A stretch of 32,639 nucleotides of DNA from Pelomonas sp966111775 (GCA_966111775.1 CBHWBD010000038.1:1-32639), one strand, 5' to 3'. Positions 16,608 to 24,935 are shown, counted from the stretch's first letter. The notes: generated by a model from the letters alone, not told the origin. Made by a program: numbers and translations.

Positions 16608-17701
16608 AGATCCCCTTCCTCGACCTGCAACCCACCTATGCCGCCTCGCGCGCGGCCATCGATGCGGCCCTGAGCCGCGTGGCCGGCAGCGGCTGGTTCA
16701 TCATGGGCAAGGAGCTGGAGGCCTTCGAGGCGCAATGGGCCGGCTACTGCGGCTCGGCCCACGCGGTCGGCCTGGGCAATGGCCTGGACGCCCTGCACCT
16801 GGGCCTGCGCGCCCTGGGCGTGGGGGCGGGCGACGAGGTCATCGTGCCCTCCAACACCTATATCGCCACCTGGCTGGCCGTCAGCCAGTGCGGCGCGACG
16901 CCGGTGCCGGTGGAGCCCGATGCGCGCACCTACAACCTCGACCCGGCCCGCATAGCCGCCGCCATCACACCGCGGACCAAGGTCATCCTGCCTGTCCATC
17001 TCTACGGACAACCGGCGGACATGGAGGCGATCAACGCCATCGCCAGGAAGCGCGGCCTGCAGGTGCTGGACGACTGCGCCCAGGCCCATGGCGCGCGCTG
17101 GAATGGCCGGCGCGTCGGCGGCACGGCGGACGTGTCGGCCTGGAGCTTCTACCCCGGCAAGAATCTCGGCGCCATGGGCGACGGTGGTGGCCTGACCACG
17201 AACGACGCTGTGGTGGCCGAGCGGGTGCGCGTGCTGCGCAACTACGGCTCCAAGGTCAAGTACCACAACGAGGTCAAGGGCGTGAACTCGCGCCTGGACG
17301 AGATGCAGGCCGCGGTGCTCGCCGCCAAGCTGCCCGAGCTGGATGCGTTGACCAACGAGCGCCGCCGCATCGCCGCCCAGCTGCTGGACGGCCTGGCCGG
17401 CGCCAAGGTCGTGCTGCCTTTCGTACCTGCCGAGGCCGACCCGGCCTGGCATCTCTTCGTCATCCGCCACGAGGCCCGCGACCGCCTGCAGGCGGCACTG
17501 GCCGAGCGCGGCGTCGGCACGCTGATCCATTACCCGGTGCCACCGCATCTGCAGCCCGCCTATGCCGAGCTGGGCATGGGTATGGGCGATTTCCCCATCG
17601 CCGAGGCCATCCACCGCGAGGTGCTGAGCCTGCCGCTGTGGCCCGGCATGAGCGAGGCGCAGATTGATGCCGTCATCGCGGTGGTGAAGGCCTGCGCGTG
17701 A
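16604..17701 (+). CDS. DegT/DnrJ/EryC1/StrS sugar aminotransferase (FdtB/QdtB-like)
   Basis: A 365-residue PLP enzyme. It opens IPFLDLQPTYAASRAAIDAAL, has GNGLDALHLGLRALGVGAGDEVIVPSNTY at about 60-90, the PLP-binding Asp in VLDDCAQAHGA (about 160), and the Schiff-base lysine in FYPGKNLGAMGDGG (about 185). It would transfer an amino group to C3 of the dTDP-3-keto-6-deoxyhexose made by the ketoisomerase domain encoded just upstream. The start overlaps the upstream stop (ATGA) and its own stop overlaps the next start (GTGA), so three steps are translationally coupled. Whether the product has galacto or gluco configuration is not readable. Confidence 0.9.
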   Translation: MKIPFLDLQPTYAASRAAIDAALSRVAGSGWFIMGKELEAFEAQWAGYCGSAHAVGLGNGLDALHLGLRALGVGAGDEVIVPSNTYIATWLAVSQCGATPVPVEPDARTYNLDPARIAAAITPRTKVILPVHLYGQPADMEAINAIARKRGLQVLDDCAQAHGARWNGRRVGGTADVSAWSFYPGKNLGAMGDGGGLTTNDAVVAERVRVLRNYGSKVKYHNEVKGVNSRLDEMQAAVLAAKLPELDALTNERRRIAAQLLDGLAGAKVVLPFVPAEADPAWHLFVIRHEARDRLQAALAERGVGTLIHYPVPPHLQPAYAELGMGMGDFPIAEAIHREVLSLPLWPGMSEAQIDAVIAVVKACA

Positions 17702-19287
17702 GCGAGTCCGCTGCGCTGGAACACAGCCTGCGCCGCATGGCCGCTCAGCAGACGCTGTTCGCTCCGCGTCCCAGCCGCCTGGACCTGATGGGCCTGGCCC
17801 TCGACGCGCCACAGGGCGCCGCACGCCGCATCAACATCTGGCGCAACCACGCCATCGAGACGCTGTTGACCCTGGCCAAGCCTTATCTGGACTGGGCCGA
17901 CCTGGCCCTGGACCCCTGGCTGTCGGGCTATGACGACAGCCTGTCCTTCGCCGAGCATGGGCCGGCCGAGTTGGAACTGCTGTGGCTGGACGCCTCGCGG
18001 CTGCCCACCGATGCGGGCTGGCTGAACGGCCGCATCGCCGCGCTGCGCGCGATGAGCCGTGCTCCCATCCTCGTGCTGGCCACCGCGTCCGCCGAGGCTT
18101 ACGGCCCCGACGTGCAGGCCGCTGACCTCGCCGCCGTCTGCGCTGGTGCCGGCGTGCCGCTGCTGGACGCGCGGCTGGCCAAGGTGGCCGGCTCACCGCT
18201 GTCCGCCGCGGCGCAATCCGTCATCGCCCGCGAGCTGGCCTGCCGCTGGCTGCCGGCCCTGCTGCTGCCGCCCGTCAAGGCCGTGGCGGTGGACCTGGAT
18301 CACACCTTGTATGCCGGCGTGCTCGGCGAGGACGGTGCCGAAGGCGTGCTGCTGACGCCCGGCCACGAAGAACTGCAGCGCCAGATCAAGGCCCTGCGCG
18401 AGCGTGGCATCTTCATCGCGCTGGTGTCGCGCAACGAGCCCGCCGACGTGAAGGCCCTGTTCGAGACTCGCAGCGACTTCCCGCTGCGCTGGGACGATTT
18501 CTCCGTCACCGAGGTGTCCTGGGGCGACAAGGCCGAGGCGCTGCAGCGCGTCGCCCGGGCCCTCAACATCGATGTGTCGGCCGTGGCCTTCGTCGATGAC
18601 AACCCCGGCGAGCTGGCCCAGGTGGCTTCGAGCCTGCCGACGCTGCGCAGCGTCTTCGCCCATGCCGACGCGGCGTTGACGGCCCGCGTGCTGGATCATC
18701 TGCCGGCCCTGTGGCGCTGGCGGGTCAGCGCCGAGGATGCCAAGCGCGTGGACGACCAGCGCGCCAATGCCCAGCGCGCCGAATTGGCCGAGACCGACCC
18801 CGAGGCCTATTTCAAGTCCCTGGGCGTCAAGCTGCGCTTTGCGCTGAACGACTCCGCACAGCTCGCCCGCATGGCCGAGATGAGCGGCAAGACCAACCAG
18901 TTCAACCTCGCTCTGGCCCGCCTGGGCGAGGCGGACTACGCGGCGCGTCTGGCCGACCCGACGGGCGCCGTCGTCACCATCGCCCTGGCCGACCGCTTCT
19001 CCGACAGCGGCGTCATCGGCCTGTTGGCGGCCCGCACCGGCAGCGACGGCATCGTCGTCGACGAGCTGCTGATCTCCTGCCGCGCCATGGGCCGGCGCCT
19101 GGAGGACAGCATCGTCATCGGCGCCCTGCAATGCCTGCCCGCTGCGCCGGTGCGCTTCCAGGTCACCGAAGGCCCGCGCAACCAGCCCGCGCGCCAGTGG
19201 CTGGGCGAGGCCACAGAATGGCCGGCCGAGCGAGTCCAATCCTTCGCGCCGCCCGACGGCGTCCAGATCGAAAGAGTCCTTCCGTGA
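17698..19287 (+). CDS. FkbH-like HAD-IIIC family protein
   Basis: A 529-residue multidomain protein. The first ~185 residues resemble the N-terminal SGNH-like region of FkbH proteins. The HAD core at about 192-330 has the nucleophile motif AVDLDHTLYAGVLGEDG (Asp near 197) and FVDDNPGE near 297. A GNAT-like C-terminal domain (about 365-510) includes MSGKTNQFNLALARL and ADRFSDSGVIGLLAA. FkbH proteins load glycerate-derived units onto acyl carrier proteins in polyketide systems; relatives occur in surface-glycan loci. A start at GTG 17698 overlaps the upstream stop, and the next gene encodes an acyl carrier protein overlapping it by 4 bases, which supports a direct partnership. Confidence 0.86.
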   Translation: MSESAALEHSLRRMAAQQTLFAPRPSRLDLMGLALDAPQGAARRINIWRNHAIETLLTLAKPYLDWADLALDPWLSGYDDSLSFAEHGPAELELLWLDASRLPTDAGWLNGRIAALRAMSRAPILVLATASAEAYGPDVQAADLAAVCAGAGVPLLDARLAKVAGSPLSAAAQSVIARELACRWLPALLLPPVKAVAVDLDHTLYAGVLGEDGAEGVLLTPGHEELQRQIKALRERGIFIALVSRNEPADVKALFETRSDFPLRWDDFSVTEVSWGDKAEALQRVARALNIDVSAVAFVDDNPGELAQVASSLPTLRSVFAHADAALTARVLDHLPALWRWRVSAEDAKRVDDQRANAQRAELAETDPEAYFKSLGVKLRFALNDSAQLARMAEMSGKTNQFNLALARLGEADYAARLADPTGAVVTIALADRFSDSGVIGLLAARTGSDGIVVDELLISCRAMGRRLEDSIVIGALQCLPAAPVRFQVTEGPRNQPARQWLGEATEWPAERVQSFAPPDGVQIERVLP

Positions 19288-19505
19288 TCCAGACCGTTCT
19301 CGACGCGCTGCGCGTCGTGCTCAAGACCGAGGTCAATGCCGACACGTCGGTGCACAACACGCCGCAGTGGGACTCGCTGCGCCATATCGAGGTCATCTTC
19401 GCGGTCGAGGATGCCACCGGCGTGCAGTTCGACGAGGCCGAGCTGAGCGAGCTGAACAGCGTGGCGCGCATCGTCGCGGCCATCGAGGCCAAGCGTGCGC
19501 CATGA
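19284..19505 (+). CDS. Acyl carrier protein
   Basis: A 73-residue carrier protein too short to stand out among overlapping frames. The phosphopantetheine-attachment serine is Ser31 in QWDSLRHIEVIF, followed by the family helix FAVEDATGVQFDEAELSEL and a closing helix VARIVAAIEAK. It starts with GTG at 19284 overlapping the FkbH-like stop (GTGA). Its 3' end overlaps the GNAT gene by 11 bases. Its position points to a dedicated carrier for the acyl unit handled by the FkbH-like protein, not the fatty-acid ACP. Confidence 0.88.
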   Translation: MIQTVLDALRVVLKTEVNADTSVHNTPQWDSLRHIEVIFAVEDATGVQFDEAELSELNSVARIVAAIEAKRAP

Positions 19506-20076
19506 GCTGAGCCTGCGGGGCGCGGCCTTCGGGCTGCGGCCGGTGCGCGACGAGGACGCAGGCTTCATCGTCGGCCTGCGCAGCGATCCCGAGCTGGGCC
19601 GCTGGCTGAACCCGACCTCGCCCCATGTGGACGACCAGCTCGCCTGGCTGGCGCGCTACTACGAGCGGCCGGGCGATTACTACTTCGTTGTCGAGCGCCT
19701 GTCGACCGGCGCGCCCGAAGGTCTGATCGGCGTCTACGACGTCGAAGGCGGCGAGGCCGAGTGGGGCCGCTGGCTGCTCAAGCCCGGTTCGCTGGCCGCC
19801 GTGGAGAGCGCGGCGCTGATCTACCGCTGCGCCTTCGAGCAACTGGATCTCGACGCCGTCTGCTGCCGCACCCTGGCCGCCAATGAGCGCGTCGTGTCCT
19901 TCCACGATTCCTGCGGCATCGTCGAGCGCCGCCTGCTGCCCGGCCACGTCGAGCTGCGCGGCGAGCGCGTCGATGCCGTCGAGCACCGCCTGACGCGCGA
20001 CGCCTGGCCAGCCATCGATGCGCGGCTGACCCAGCTGGCCCAACTCACCGCCCGGAGACTGCAGCGTGGCGCCTGA
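19495..20076 (+). CDS. GNAT-family acyltransferase
   Basis: A 193-residue GNAT-type acyltransferase, similar in shape to sugar-modifying N-acetyltransferases of the PseH/RimJ kind: LRPVRDEDAGFIVGLRSDPELGRWLNP at the N-terminus, then EWGRWLLKPGSLAAVESAALIYRCAFEQLDLDAVCCRTLAANERVVSFHDSCGI. The latter is the typical acetyl-CoA-binding and C-terminal fold region. It starts at GTG 19495 inside the end of the ACP gene (11-base overlap) and ends overlapping the VOC gene. It could use the acyl-ACP next door rather than an acyl-CoA to acylate an amino sugar; this is inference. Confidence 0.8.
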   Translation: MRHELSLRGAAFGLRPVRDEDAGFIVGLRSDPELGRWLNPTSPHVDDQLAWLARYYERPGDYYFVVERLSTGAPEGLIGVYDVEGGEAEWGRWLLKPGSLAAVESAALIYRCAFEQLDLDAVCCRTLAANERVVSFHDSCGIVERRLLPGHVELRGERVDAVEHRLTRDAWPAIDARLTQLAQLTARRLQRGA

Positions 20077-20479
20077 TGCATTGCCCCAGGGCTTTGACTT
20101 CCACCACCTGGGCTATGCCTGCGCCGACCTGGCCAAGGACCGGGCGCAGTTCGAGCGCCTGGGCTACGTCGTCGAGGGCGAGGCCTTCGAGGATCCCGTG
20201 CAGGGCATCGCGGGCGTCTTCCTGACCGGTGCCGGCCCGCGCGTGGAGCTGCTGCAGAACCTGCCGGGCAGCGCGACGCTCAAGCCCTGGCTGGAGCAGG
20301 GCACGCGCATCTATCACTTTGCCTACCTCGTGCCCGACATGGCCCAGGCCCTGGCCTGGGCGCGCATGCAGCGGGCTGTCACGACGGTTCAGCCCGTGCC
20401 GGCCGTGGCCTTCGGCGGGCGCCACATCGCCTTCGTGATGCTGCGCACTGGTTTCATGCTGGAGTTCATCGAGAAATGA
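20066..20479 (+). CDS. VOC-family (glyoxalase-fold) protein
   Basis: A 137-residue vicinal oxygen chelate protein with two beta-alpha-beta-beta-beta modules: FDFHHLGYACADLAKDRAQFERLGY at about 10-34 and IYHFAYLVPDMAQALAWA at about 82-99. Candidate metal ligands are His14, Glu56 (RVELLQ), His84 and Glu134 (MLEFIEK), the arrangement seen in methylmalonyl-CoA epimerase-like members. It starts at GTG 20066 with CGGAGA upstream and overlaps both neighbours (11 and 4 bases). An epimerase or lyase acting on the acyl or sugar intermediate of this cluster is plausible; the reaction is unknown. Confidence 0.8.
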   Translation: MAPDALPQGFDFHHLGYACADLAKDRAQFERLGYVVEGEAFEDPVQGIAGVFLTGAGPRVELLQNLPGSATLKPWLEQGTRIYHFAYLVPDMAQALAWARMQRAVTTVQPVPAVAFGGRHIAFVMLRTGFMLEFIEK

Positions 20480-21207
20480 CCCAACCCGACCTCAACGCCA
20501 TCGCCCAGAAGGCCTACCTGACCGATTCGACGGGGGAGGGCTTCATCGAGCCGCTGATCCACGCGACCCAGTTGCCCAGCCTGCTCGGCCGCATCGGCGC
20601 CGCGCCGCGCCGCGTGCTGGAGATGGGCTTCGGCGAAGGCACCATCACCGGGCCGTTGCTGGAGGCCGGCTACGAGGTCGAGCTGGTGGAGGGCTCCAGC
20701 GCGCTGTGCGACGACGCCCGCGCCCGCTTCGGCGCCGGGCTGCCGGTGCACTGCAGCTATTTCGAGCGCTTCACGCCGGCGCAGCGCTTCGACCGCGTGC
20801 TGGCCCTGCATGTGCTGGAGCATGTGGTGGAGGACGCTGCCGTCGTCGAGAAGATGCACGACTGGCTGGCACCCGGTGGCCAGGTCATCGCCGTGGTGCC
20901 CAATGCCGAGTCCCTGCACCGCCAACTCGCCGTCATGATGGGCCTGCAGCCCCGGCTCGATTCGCTGTCGCCTCGCGACCACCTCGTTGGCCACCAGCGC
21001 GTCTACGACCTGCCGGGCTTCATCGCGCTGTTCGAGAAGGCGGGCTTCGAGGTCGTCGAGCAGTTCGGCTATTTCGTCAAGACCGTGCCCAACGGCATGA
21101 TGACCAGTTGGAAGCCCGAACTGATCCGCTCGCTGACGCAGATCTCCGACCAGCTGCCGCCGCGCCTGCTGGCCAATATCGGCCTGGTGGCGCGACCCAA
21201 AGCATGA
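20476..21207 (+). CDS. SAM-dependent methyltransferase (class I)
   Basis: A 243-residue class I methyltransferase. Motif I is RVLEMGFGEGTITGPLLEAGYEV at about 45-67. The motif II/post-II region is FDRVLALHVLEHVVEDAAVVEKM at about 101-123, followed by LAPGGQVIAVVPNAESLHRQLA. This type is common in O-antigen and surface-glycan clusters, where it methylates sugar hydroxyls or amino groups. Its start overlaps the VOC stop (ATGA). It closes the tightly overlapping block; a 60-base gap separates it from the next glycosyltransferase. Confidence 0.87.
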   Translation: MTQPDLNAIAQKAYLTDSTGEGFIEPLIHATQLPSLLGRIGAAPRRVLEMGFGEGTITGPLLEAGYEVELVEGSSALCDDARARFGAGLPVHCSYFERFTPAQRFDRVLALHVLEHVVEDAAVVEKMHDWLAPGGQVIAVVPNAESLHRQLAVMMGLQPRLDSLSPRDHLVGHQRVYDLPGFIALFEKAGFEVVEQFGYFVKTVPNGMMTSWKPELIRSLTQISDQLPPRLLANIGLVARPKA

Positions 21208-21267
21208 GCGAGATGGCCGGCTATTCCCGGCTTAGGCGCTGACGGGGCGCCGTAGACTGGTCCGGCC

Positions 21268-22215
21268 ATGGCCTTCACAACGCTCATCCCCGCCTTCAAG
21301 CCCGCCTACCTCGGCGAACTGCTGCGCGCCCTGCAGGCGCAGACGATGCGGCCCGCCCGCGTCATCGTGTCGGACGACAGCCCTGACGGCGCCTTCCTCA
21401 GCGCGCTGGCGGCACCCGCCGTGCAGCCGGTGGTGCAGCAGCTCAACCTCAGCGTCGTGCCGGGGCCCAAGCGTGGCGGCTGGGCCAACTGCCAGCAGCT
21501 GTTGACGCTCTACGGTGGCGCGACCTCGCACTTCCATCTGCTGATGGATGACGACATTCCCTACCCGAGCTTCTACGCCCGCCACGCCGAGGCGCATGCG
21601 ATGAGCGCCAGCGGCTGCGTCGTCAGCCGGCGCTGGTATGCCAACGAGGCCGGGCTGCCGCTGGCCAGCCTGCCCGTGCCGGCGGCCGTGGATGCGATGC
21701 CGCAGCGCTTGCTGAGCCTGCCCGCCGCCATCCTGTTCGAGCAGATCGTCGGCACCACCAACAACTGGCTGGGCGAGCTGTCCAACACCACCTTCGCCGC
21801 CGACCGCCTGGAGGCCATGCGCCAGCCGGAGATAGCCGGCGTGAAGATCCATGGCCTGGAGGACATCGGCACCATGCTGATGTGTTCCGAGCGTGCGCCG
21901 CTGGCCTTCATCAACGAGCACCTGGGCTTCTTCCGCACCAGCGCCGGCCAGAACTCGCAGCAGCCCCTGGGACGCGTGTTCAAGCTGGGTGTGTTGTGCT
22001 GGATCGCCTTCGCGCTGGCCGCCTGGCGCGCCGGCCACATCAGCGAGGCGCTGGCGCGCGCCTCCATCGCCCACTCCGCCGACGTCGTGCGCAACCGTTA
22101 TGCCGCCGAGGCCGACATCCAGCCCTTCATCGCACTGCTGCCGGCCCTGGTGGAGGGTGGAACGGCCGACGATGCCTTCATCGCCCTCTGGCACGAATTC
22201 GGAGCCACCCGTTGA
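21268..22215 (+). CDS. GT-A fold glycosyltransferase (GT2-like)
   Basis: A 315-residue family 2-like glycosyltransferase: FTTLIPAFKPAYLGELLRALQAQTMRPARVIVSDDS at the N-terminus, then the acidic metal site HLLMDDDIPYPSFY at about 90-103, and a later GLEDIGTMLMC segment likely to carry the catalytic acid. No membrane helix is evident, so it would act in the cytoplasm, probably building the glycan that uses the amino sugar made upstream. Its stop overlaps the TTG start of the next glycosyltransferase. Confidence 0.84.
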   Translation: MAFTTLIPAFKPAYLGELLRALQAQTMRPARVIVSDDSPDGAFLSALAAPAVQPVVQQLNLSVVPGPKRGGWANCQQLLTLYGGATSHFHLLMDDDIPYPSFYARHAEAHAMSASGCVVSRRWYANEAGLPLASLPVPAAVDAMPQRLLSLPAAILFEQIVGTTNNWLGELSNTTFAADRLEAMRQPEIAGVKIHGLEDIGTMLMCSERAPLAFINEHLGFFRTSAGQNSQQPLGRVFKLGVLCWIAFALAAWRAGHISEALARASIAHSADVVRNRYAAEADIQPFIALLPALVEGGTADDAFIALWHEFGATR

Positions 22216-22892
22216 GCACCATCGACCTGGTCTGCGCCACCCGGCTCAGCGCCGAGGAGTTCTGGGGCAAGGCTGCCCTGGGCCTGTCGCTGCGCCGCAT
22301 GGCCCATGACGACCGGCTGAAGCCGCGCGTCTTCTTCGAGAACCGCCGCGGCCTGCCGGCTCTGTACAACGAGCGCATCGCCGCGCCGGACGCCTCGCCG
22401 GTGCTGGCCTTCATCCACGACGACGTCTGGCTGGACGACTACTTCTTCTTCGAGCATGCGATGGCGGGCCTGCACGCCTTCGACGTCATCGGTGTCGCCG
22501 GCAACAAGCGCCGAGCGCCCATGCAGCCTTCCTGGGCCTTTCCGACCACGAAATTCGAATGGGACGAGCGCGCCAACCTCAGCGGCATCGTCTCGCACGG
22601 CGCCGGTCCTTTCGGCCAGATCTCGGCCTTCGGTCCCGTGCCGGCTCCTTGCGAGCTGCTCGACGGCGTGCTGCTGCTGGCCAGGCGCGATCAACTGCGC
22701 GCCCAGCAGCTGGGCTTCGACGAGCGCTTCGACTTCCATTTCTACGACATGGACTTCTGCCGCAGCGCGCGCGCCGCCGGCCTGCGCCTGGCGACCTGGC
22801 CGATTGCCATCACCCACCAGAGCGAGGGGGGCTTCGGCTCGAACGGCTGGATCGAGAATTACAAGAAGTACATCGCCAAGTGGGGTGACTAG
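22212..22892 (+). CDS. StrF-like glycosyltransferase-fold protein
   Basis: A 226-residue protein of the Glyco_tranf_2_5 (StrF-domain) type. Key features are VLAFIHDDVWLDDYFFFEHAM at about 65-85, with the acidic metal motif HDDV, then CELLDGVLLLARRDQL and DERFDFHFYDMDFCRSARAAGLRLATWPIAITHQS at about 173-207. It starts at TTG 22212, overlapping the upstream stop (TTGA); no ATG gives the full domain, and a longer reading upstream is only the shadow of the previous gene. It ends 4 bases into the convergent gene. Confidence 0.8.
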   Translation: MSTIDLVCATRLSAEEFWGKAALGLSLRRMAHDDRLKPRVFFENRRGLPALYNERIAAPDASPVLAFIHDDVWLDDYFFFEHAMAGLHAFDVIGVAGNKRRAPMQPSWAFPTTKFEWDERANLSGIVSHGAGPFGQISAFGPVPAPCELLDGVLLLARRDQLRAQQLGFDERFDFHFYDMDFCRSARAAGLRLATWPIAITHQSEGGFGSNGWIENYKKYIAKWGD

Positions 22893-23281
22893 CGTCGCTG
22901 GCCCGACCAGCTCACCTCGTTGAGGAAGCTGACGTCCAGCCTGGCCGGCGACTGCGAGCGGTCGAGCAGGAAGACGCTGTCGCCCCGCGCCTGCAGGATC
23001 TTGCCCATGGCCAGGGTCAGCGGCACCTCGACCACCGGCAGCCGCGGGTAGTCGGACGAGATCCGCACCAGGTTCTTGGCTATGCGCGTGACCGTCAGCG
23101 TCACGCCGCTGCGCGACGATCCCTTGGAATCGGAGATCACGTCGCCGCTGTAGCTCCCTTCGGCGGCGTCACCGAGGTCGGGCTTGCGCTTGGGCTCCTC
23201 GGCCGCGGCGGCGTCCAGCACCCAGGGGGCGGTGAGGGCGGCGGCGGCGAGACGCAGGACGTCGGATCGGCGCAGGGACAT
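22889..23281 (-). CDS. Small exported protein of unknown function
   Basis: A 130-residue protein starting MSLRRSDVLRLAAAALTAPWVLDAAAAE, a signal peptide with a twin-arginine-like LRRSDVL followed by a hydrophobic stretch and an AAA cut region. The mature part has several beta-prone segments (GVTLTVTRIAKNLVRISSDY; SVFLLDRSQSPARLDVSFL), suggesting a small periplasmic beta-barrel or sandwich. I do not recognise the family. ATG 23281 is preferred because GGAG lies 6 bases upstream; an in-frame ATG at 23293 is possible. Convergent with the glycosyltransferase gene (4-base overlap). Confidence 0.7.
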   Translation of the reverse strand: MSLRRSDVLRLAAAALTAPWVLDAAAAEEPKRKPDLGDAAEGSYSGDVISDSKGSSRSGVTLTVTRIAKNLVRISSDYPRLPVVEVPLTLAMGKILQARGDSVFLLDRSQSPARLDVSFLNEVSWSGQRR

Positions 23282-23321
23282 GACGGTCTCCATCGGGATT
23301 GAGGGCCAGATGCTAGACCGC

Positions 23322-23993
23322 TCAACCACCCCTGGCCCCAGGCACGACGCCTCTTGCGCGCAGCTCCTGCATGATGGCCGCGACGAATCTGTCGGCGGCC
23401 GCCTCGGCATGCGCCGGGCTCGCGGTGCTCGACAGGGCCGTGGTCTGCGAATACACCGACCACTCGTAGTTGTCGCTGGCCGCGTCGATCACGTCCCACT
23501 TCACGTTCAGCACCGTGCCCTGCGCCGCCTTCAGGGTTTCGTGCGGATACACGATCAGGCGATGCGTGGTGCCGAAGGCGATCTCCCGGCCGAGGTTCTC
23601 CCAGATGGTCCGCCTGGGGACGACGAAGGTGGAGCTTGCGTAGGTGTGGTTCTTGAGGTTGGCCTGCACGGACTTGCCGTAGGACGTTTCCCCGAACCAG
23701 AGCTGCTCGCTGGGGATGCCGCTCTGGCGCAGTGCGTCGGCCAGCCTGGAGCCGGCGGCCCGGCGAAACGCGCTCGAGCTGCTGTCGGGTCTCGCGTCGA
23801 TGAAGAAGTAGATGTAGAGCCTGGCGACCGGGTGTTCGCCGGCGTAGGCAGGACCGCTGGACAGAATCCTTGAGGTCGAGGGGGCGGCGGCCGGCACCGC
23901 CGAGGGCGGCGAGCCGGCGCAGCCGGCAAGGGCCAGCGCCAGGGCGGCTCCGCTCAGGGTGGCTGCGCGGCGAAGGGTGGGAAGCTTGGGCAT
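23322..23993 (-). CDS. Putative lipoprotein of unknown function
   Basis: A 223-residue protein with a lipoprotein signal peptide: MPKLPTLRRAATLSGAALAL followed by a lipobox ALAGC with Cys near residue 25, then a Pro/Ala/Ser-rich linker. The mature domain alternates predicted strands and helices (VARLYIYFFIDARP; HRLIVYPHETLKAAQGTVLNVKWDVID; AEAAADRFVAAIMQELRARGVV). The pattern recalls periplasmic proteins with a DUF4136-like or related fold, but I cannot assign it. It lies between the small exported protein and the SDR gene, all on minus. Confidence 0.7.
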   Translation of the reverse strand: MPKLPTLRRAATLSGAALALALAGCAGSPPSAVPAAAPSTSRILSSGPAYAGEHPVARLYIYFFIDARPDSSSSAFRRAAGSRLADALRQSGIPSEQLWFGETSYGKSVQANLKNHTYASSTFVVPRRTIWENLGREIAFGTTHRLIVYPHETLKAAQGTVLNVKWDVIDAASDNYEWSVYSQTTALSSTASPAHAEAAADRFVAAIMQELRARGVVPGARGG

Positions 23994-24005
23994 CGGGGGC
24001 GTAGC

Positions 24006-24935
24006 CTAAGCCAAGCCCTGCTGACGGATCAGCTCCAGCCCCTGGCGGTAGGTCGTCACCCGGAAGTCCGGGAAGTGGCGCTTGAACTTGGTGGCGTCGA
24101 AGAGGTTGTCCTGCTCGTAGCGGGGCAGCAGTTCGTGCAGCTCGCGCACCTGCCGGGAAACCAGGCCCGCAGCGGTCAGCGTCCATTTGCCCAGGACCTT
24201 GTAGGCGGGCGCCACGCCGAAGACTTCCGCTGCCAGGGCGATGAACTGCCTGTAGGTCAGGCGGTCGTCGTCGCAGGGCAGATGCCAGCTCTGGCCGAAG
24301 GCGTCCGGGGCATTGCCGAGGGTGGCCAATGCGCGGCTGGCGTCGGGTGTCCAGATCAGGCTGCGCCGTGTGTCGTCGCGCACCGGCACGCGCGGCGTCT
24401 TGCCGGCCTTGATGGCGTCGATGACCAGCGTGTTCGTGATGCTCTGGGTCTTGCCCGGGCCGTAGAACTCCGGCGCGCGGCCGATGAGGACGGGGATGTC
24501 GCCGCGCGCCATTTCCTGCAGCACGGCCGTGGCCATGGCCGCGCGCACCCGGCCCTTGCGACCGACGGGCTGGAAGGGTGCGTCCTCGGTCAGCAGGCGC
24601 GCGTCCTGCGGGTACATATAGGTGTTGTCGAAGTAGACGAAGCGCGCCCCCGCGGCGCGGCTGGCCTCGAGGGCGTTCTTCAGCATCACCGGGAACTGGG
24701 CCTCCCACAGCGCCGTGTCGGGTGGCAGGCCGGCGGTGAAGTAGACGACGTCGCTGCCCTGAACCGCCCGCTTCGCCTGCCCGGCGTCAAGCAGGTCGGC
24801 CGACGCCAGCGTGTCGGTCGCGTTGACCTGGGCCGGCTTGCGGCTGACGAGGCGCAGTTCGTCGGTGTGGCTGCGCTTGAGCTCGCGGGCCAGCTCGATG
24901 GCGATCTGGCCGGTGGCTCCGAGGATGGTTTGCAT
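24006..24935 (-). CDS. NAD(P)-dependent SDR / epimerase-like protein
   Basis: A 309-residue extended or atypical short-chain dehydrogenase. The nucleotide-binding motif GATGQIAIELAREL is at residues 6-19, VVYFTAGLPPDTA corresponds to the strand 4 region, and VYFDNTYMYPQDARLL with the later GRKGRVRA may hold the active-site Tyr/Lys. The C-terminal half (ELHELLPRYEQDNLFDATKFKRHFPDF) is typical of NAD-dependent epimerase/dehydratase-family proteins of general metabolism. The reaction is unknown. There is no obvious tie to the glycan genes. Confidence 0.82.
   Translation of the reverse strand: MQTILGATGQIAIELARELKRSHTDELRLVSRKPAQVNATDTLASADLLDAGQAKRAVQGSDVVYFTAGLPPDTALWEAQFPVMLKNALEASRAAGARFVYFDNTYMYPQDARLLTEDAPFQPVGRKGRVRAAMATAVLQEMARGDIPVLIGRAPEFYGPGKTQSITNTLVIDAIKAGKTPRVPVRDDTRRSLIWTPDASRALATLGNAPDAFGQSWHLPCDDDRLTYRQFIALAAEVFGVAPAYKVLGKWTLTAAGLVSRQVRELHELLPRYEQDNLFDATKFKRHFPDFRVTTYRQGLELIRQQGLA

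Noticed and set aside
18711..19505. Long plus-strand frame containing the ACP as its C-terminus
   Set aside because: Only the last 73 codons match a family. The earlier part is the shadow of the FkbH-like gene; the real start is GTG 19284.
21882..22892. Longer version of the StrF-like glycosyltransferase
   Set aside because: The first 110 codons are an out-of-frame reading of the preceding glycosyltransferase; TTG 22212 gives the complete domain and the usual 4-base overlap.
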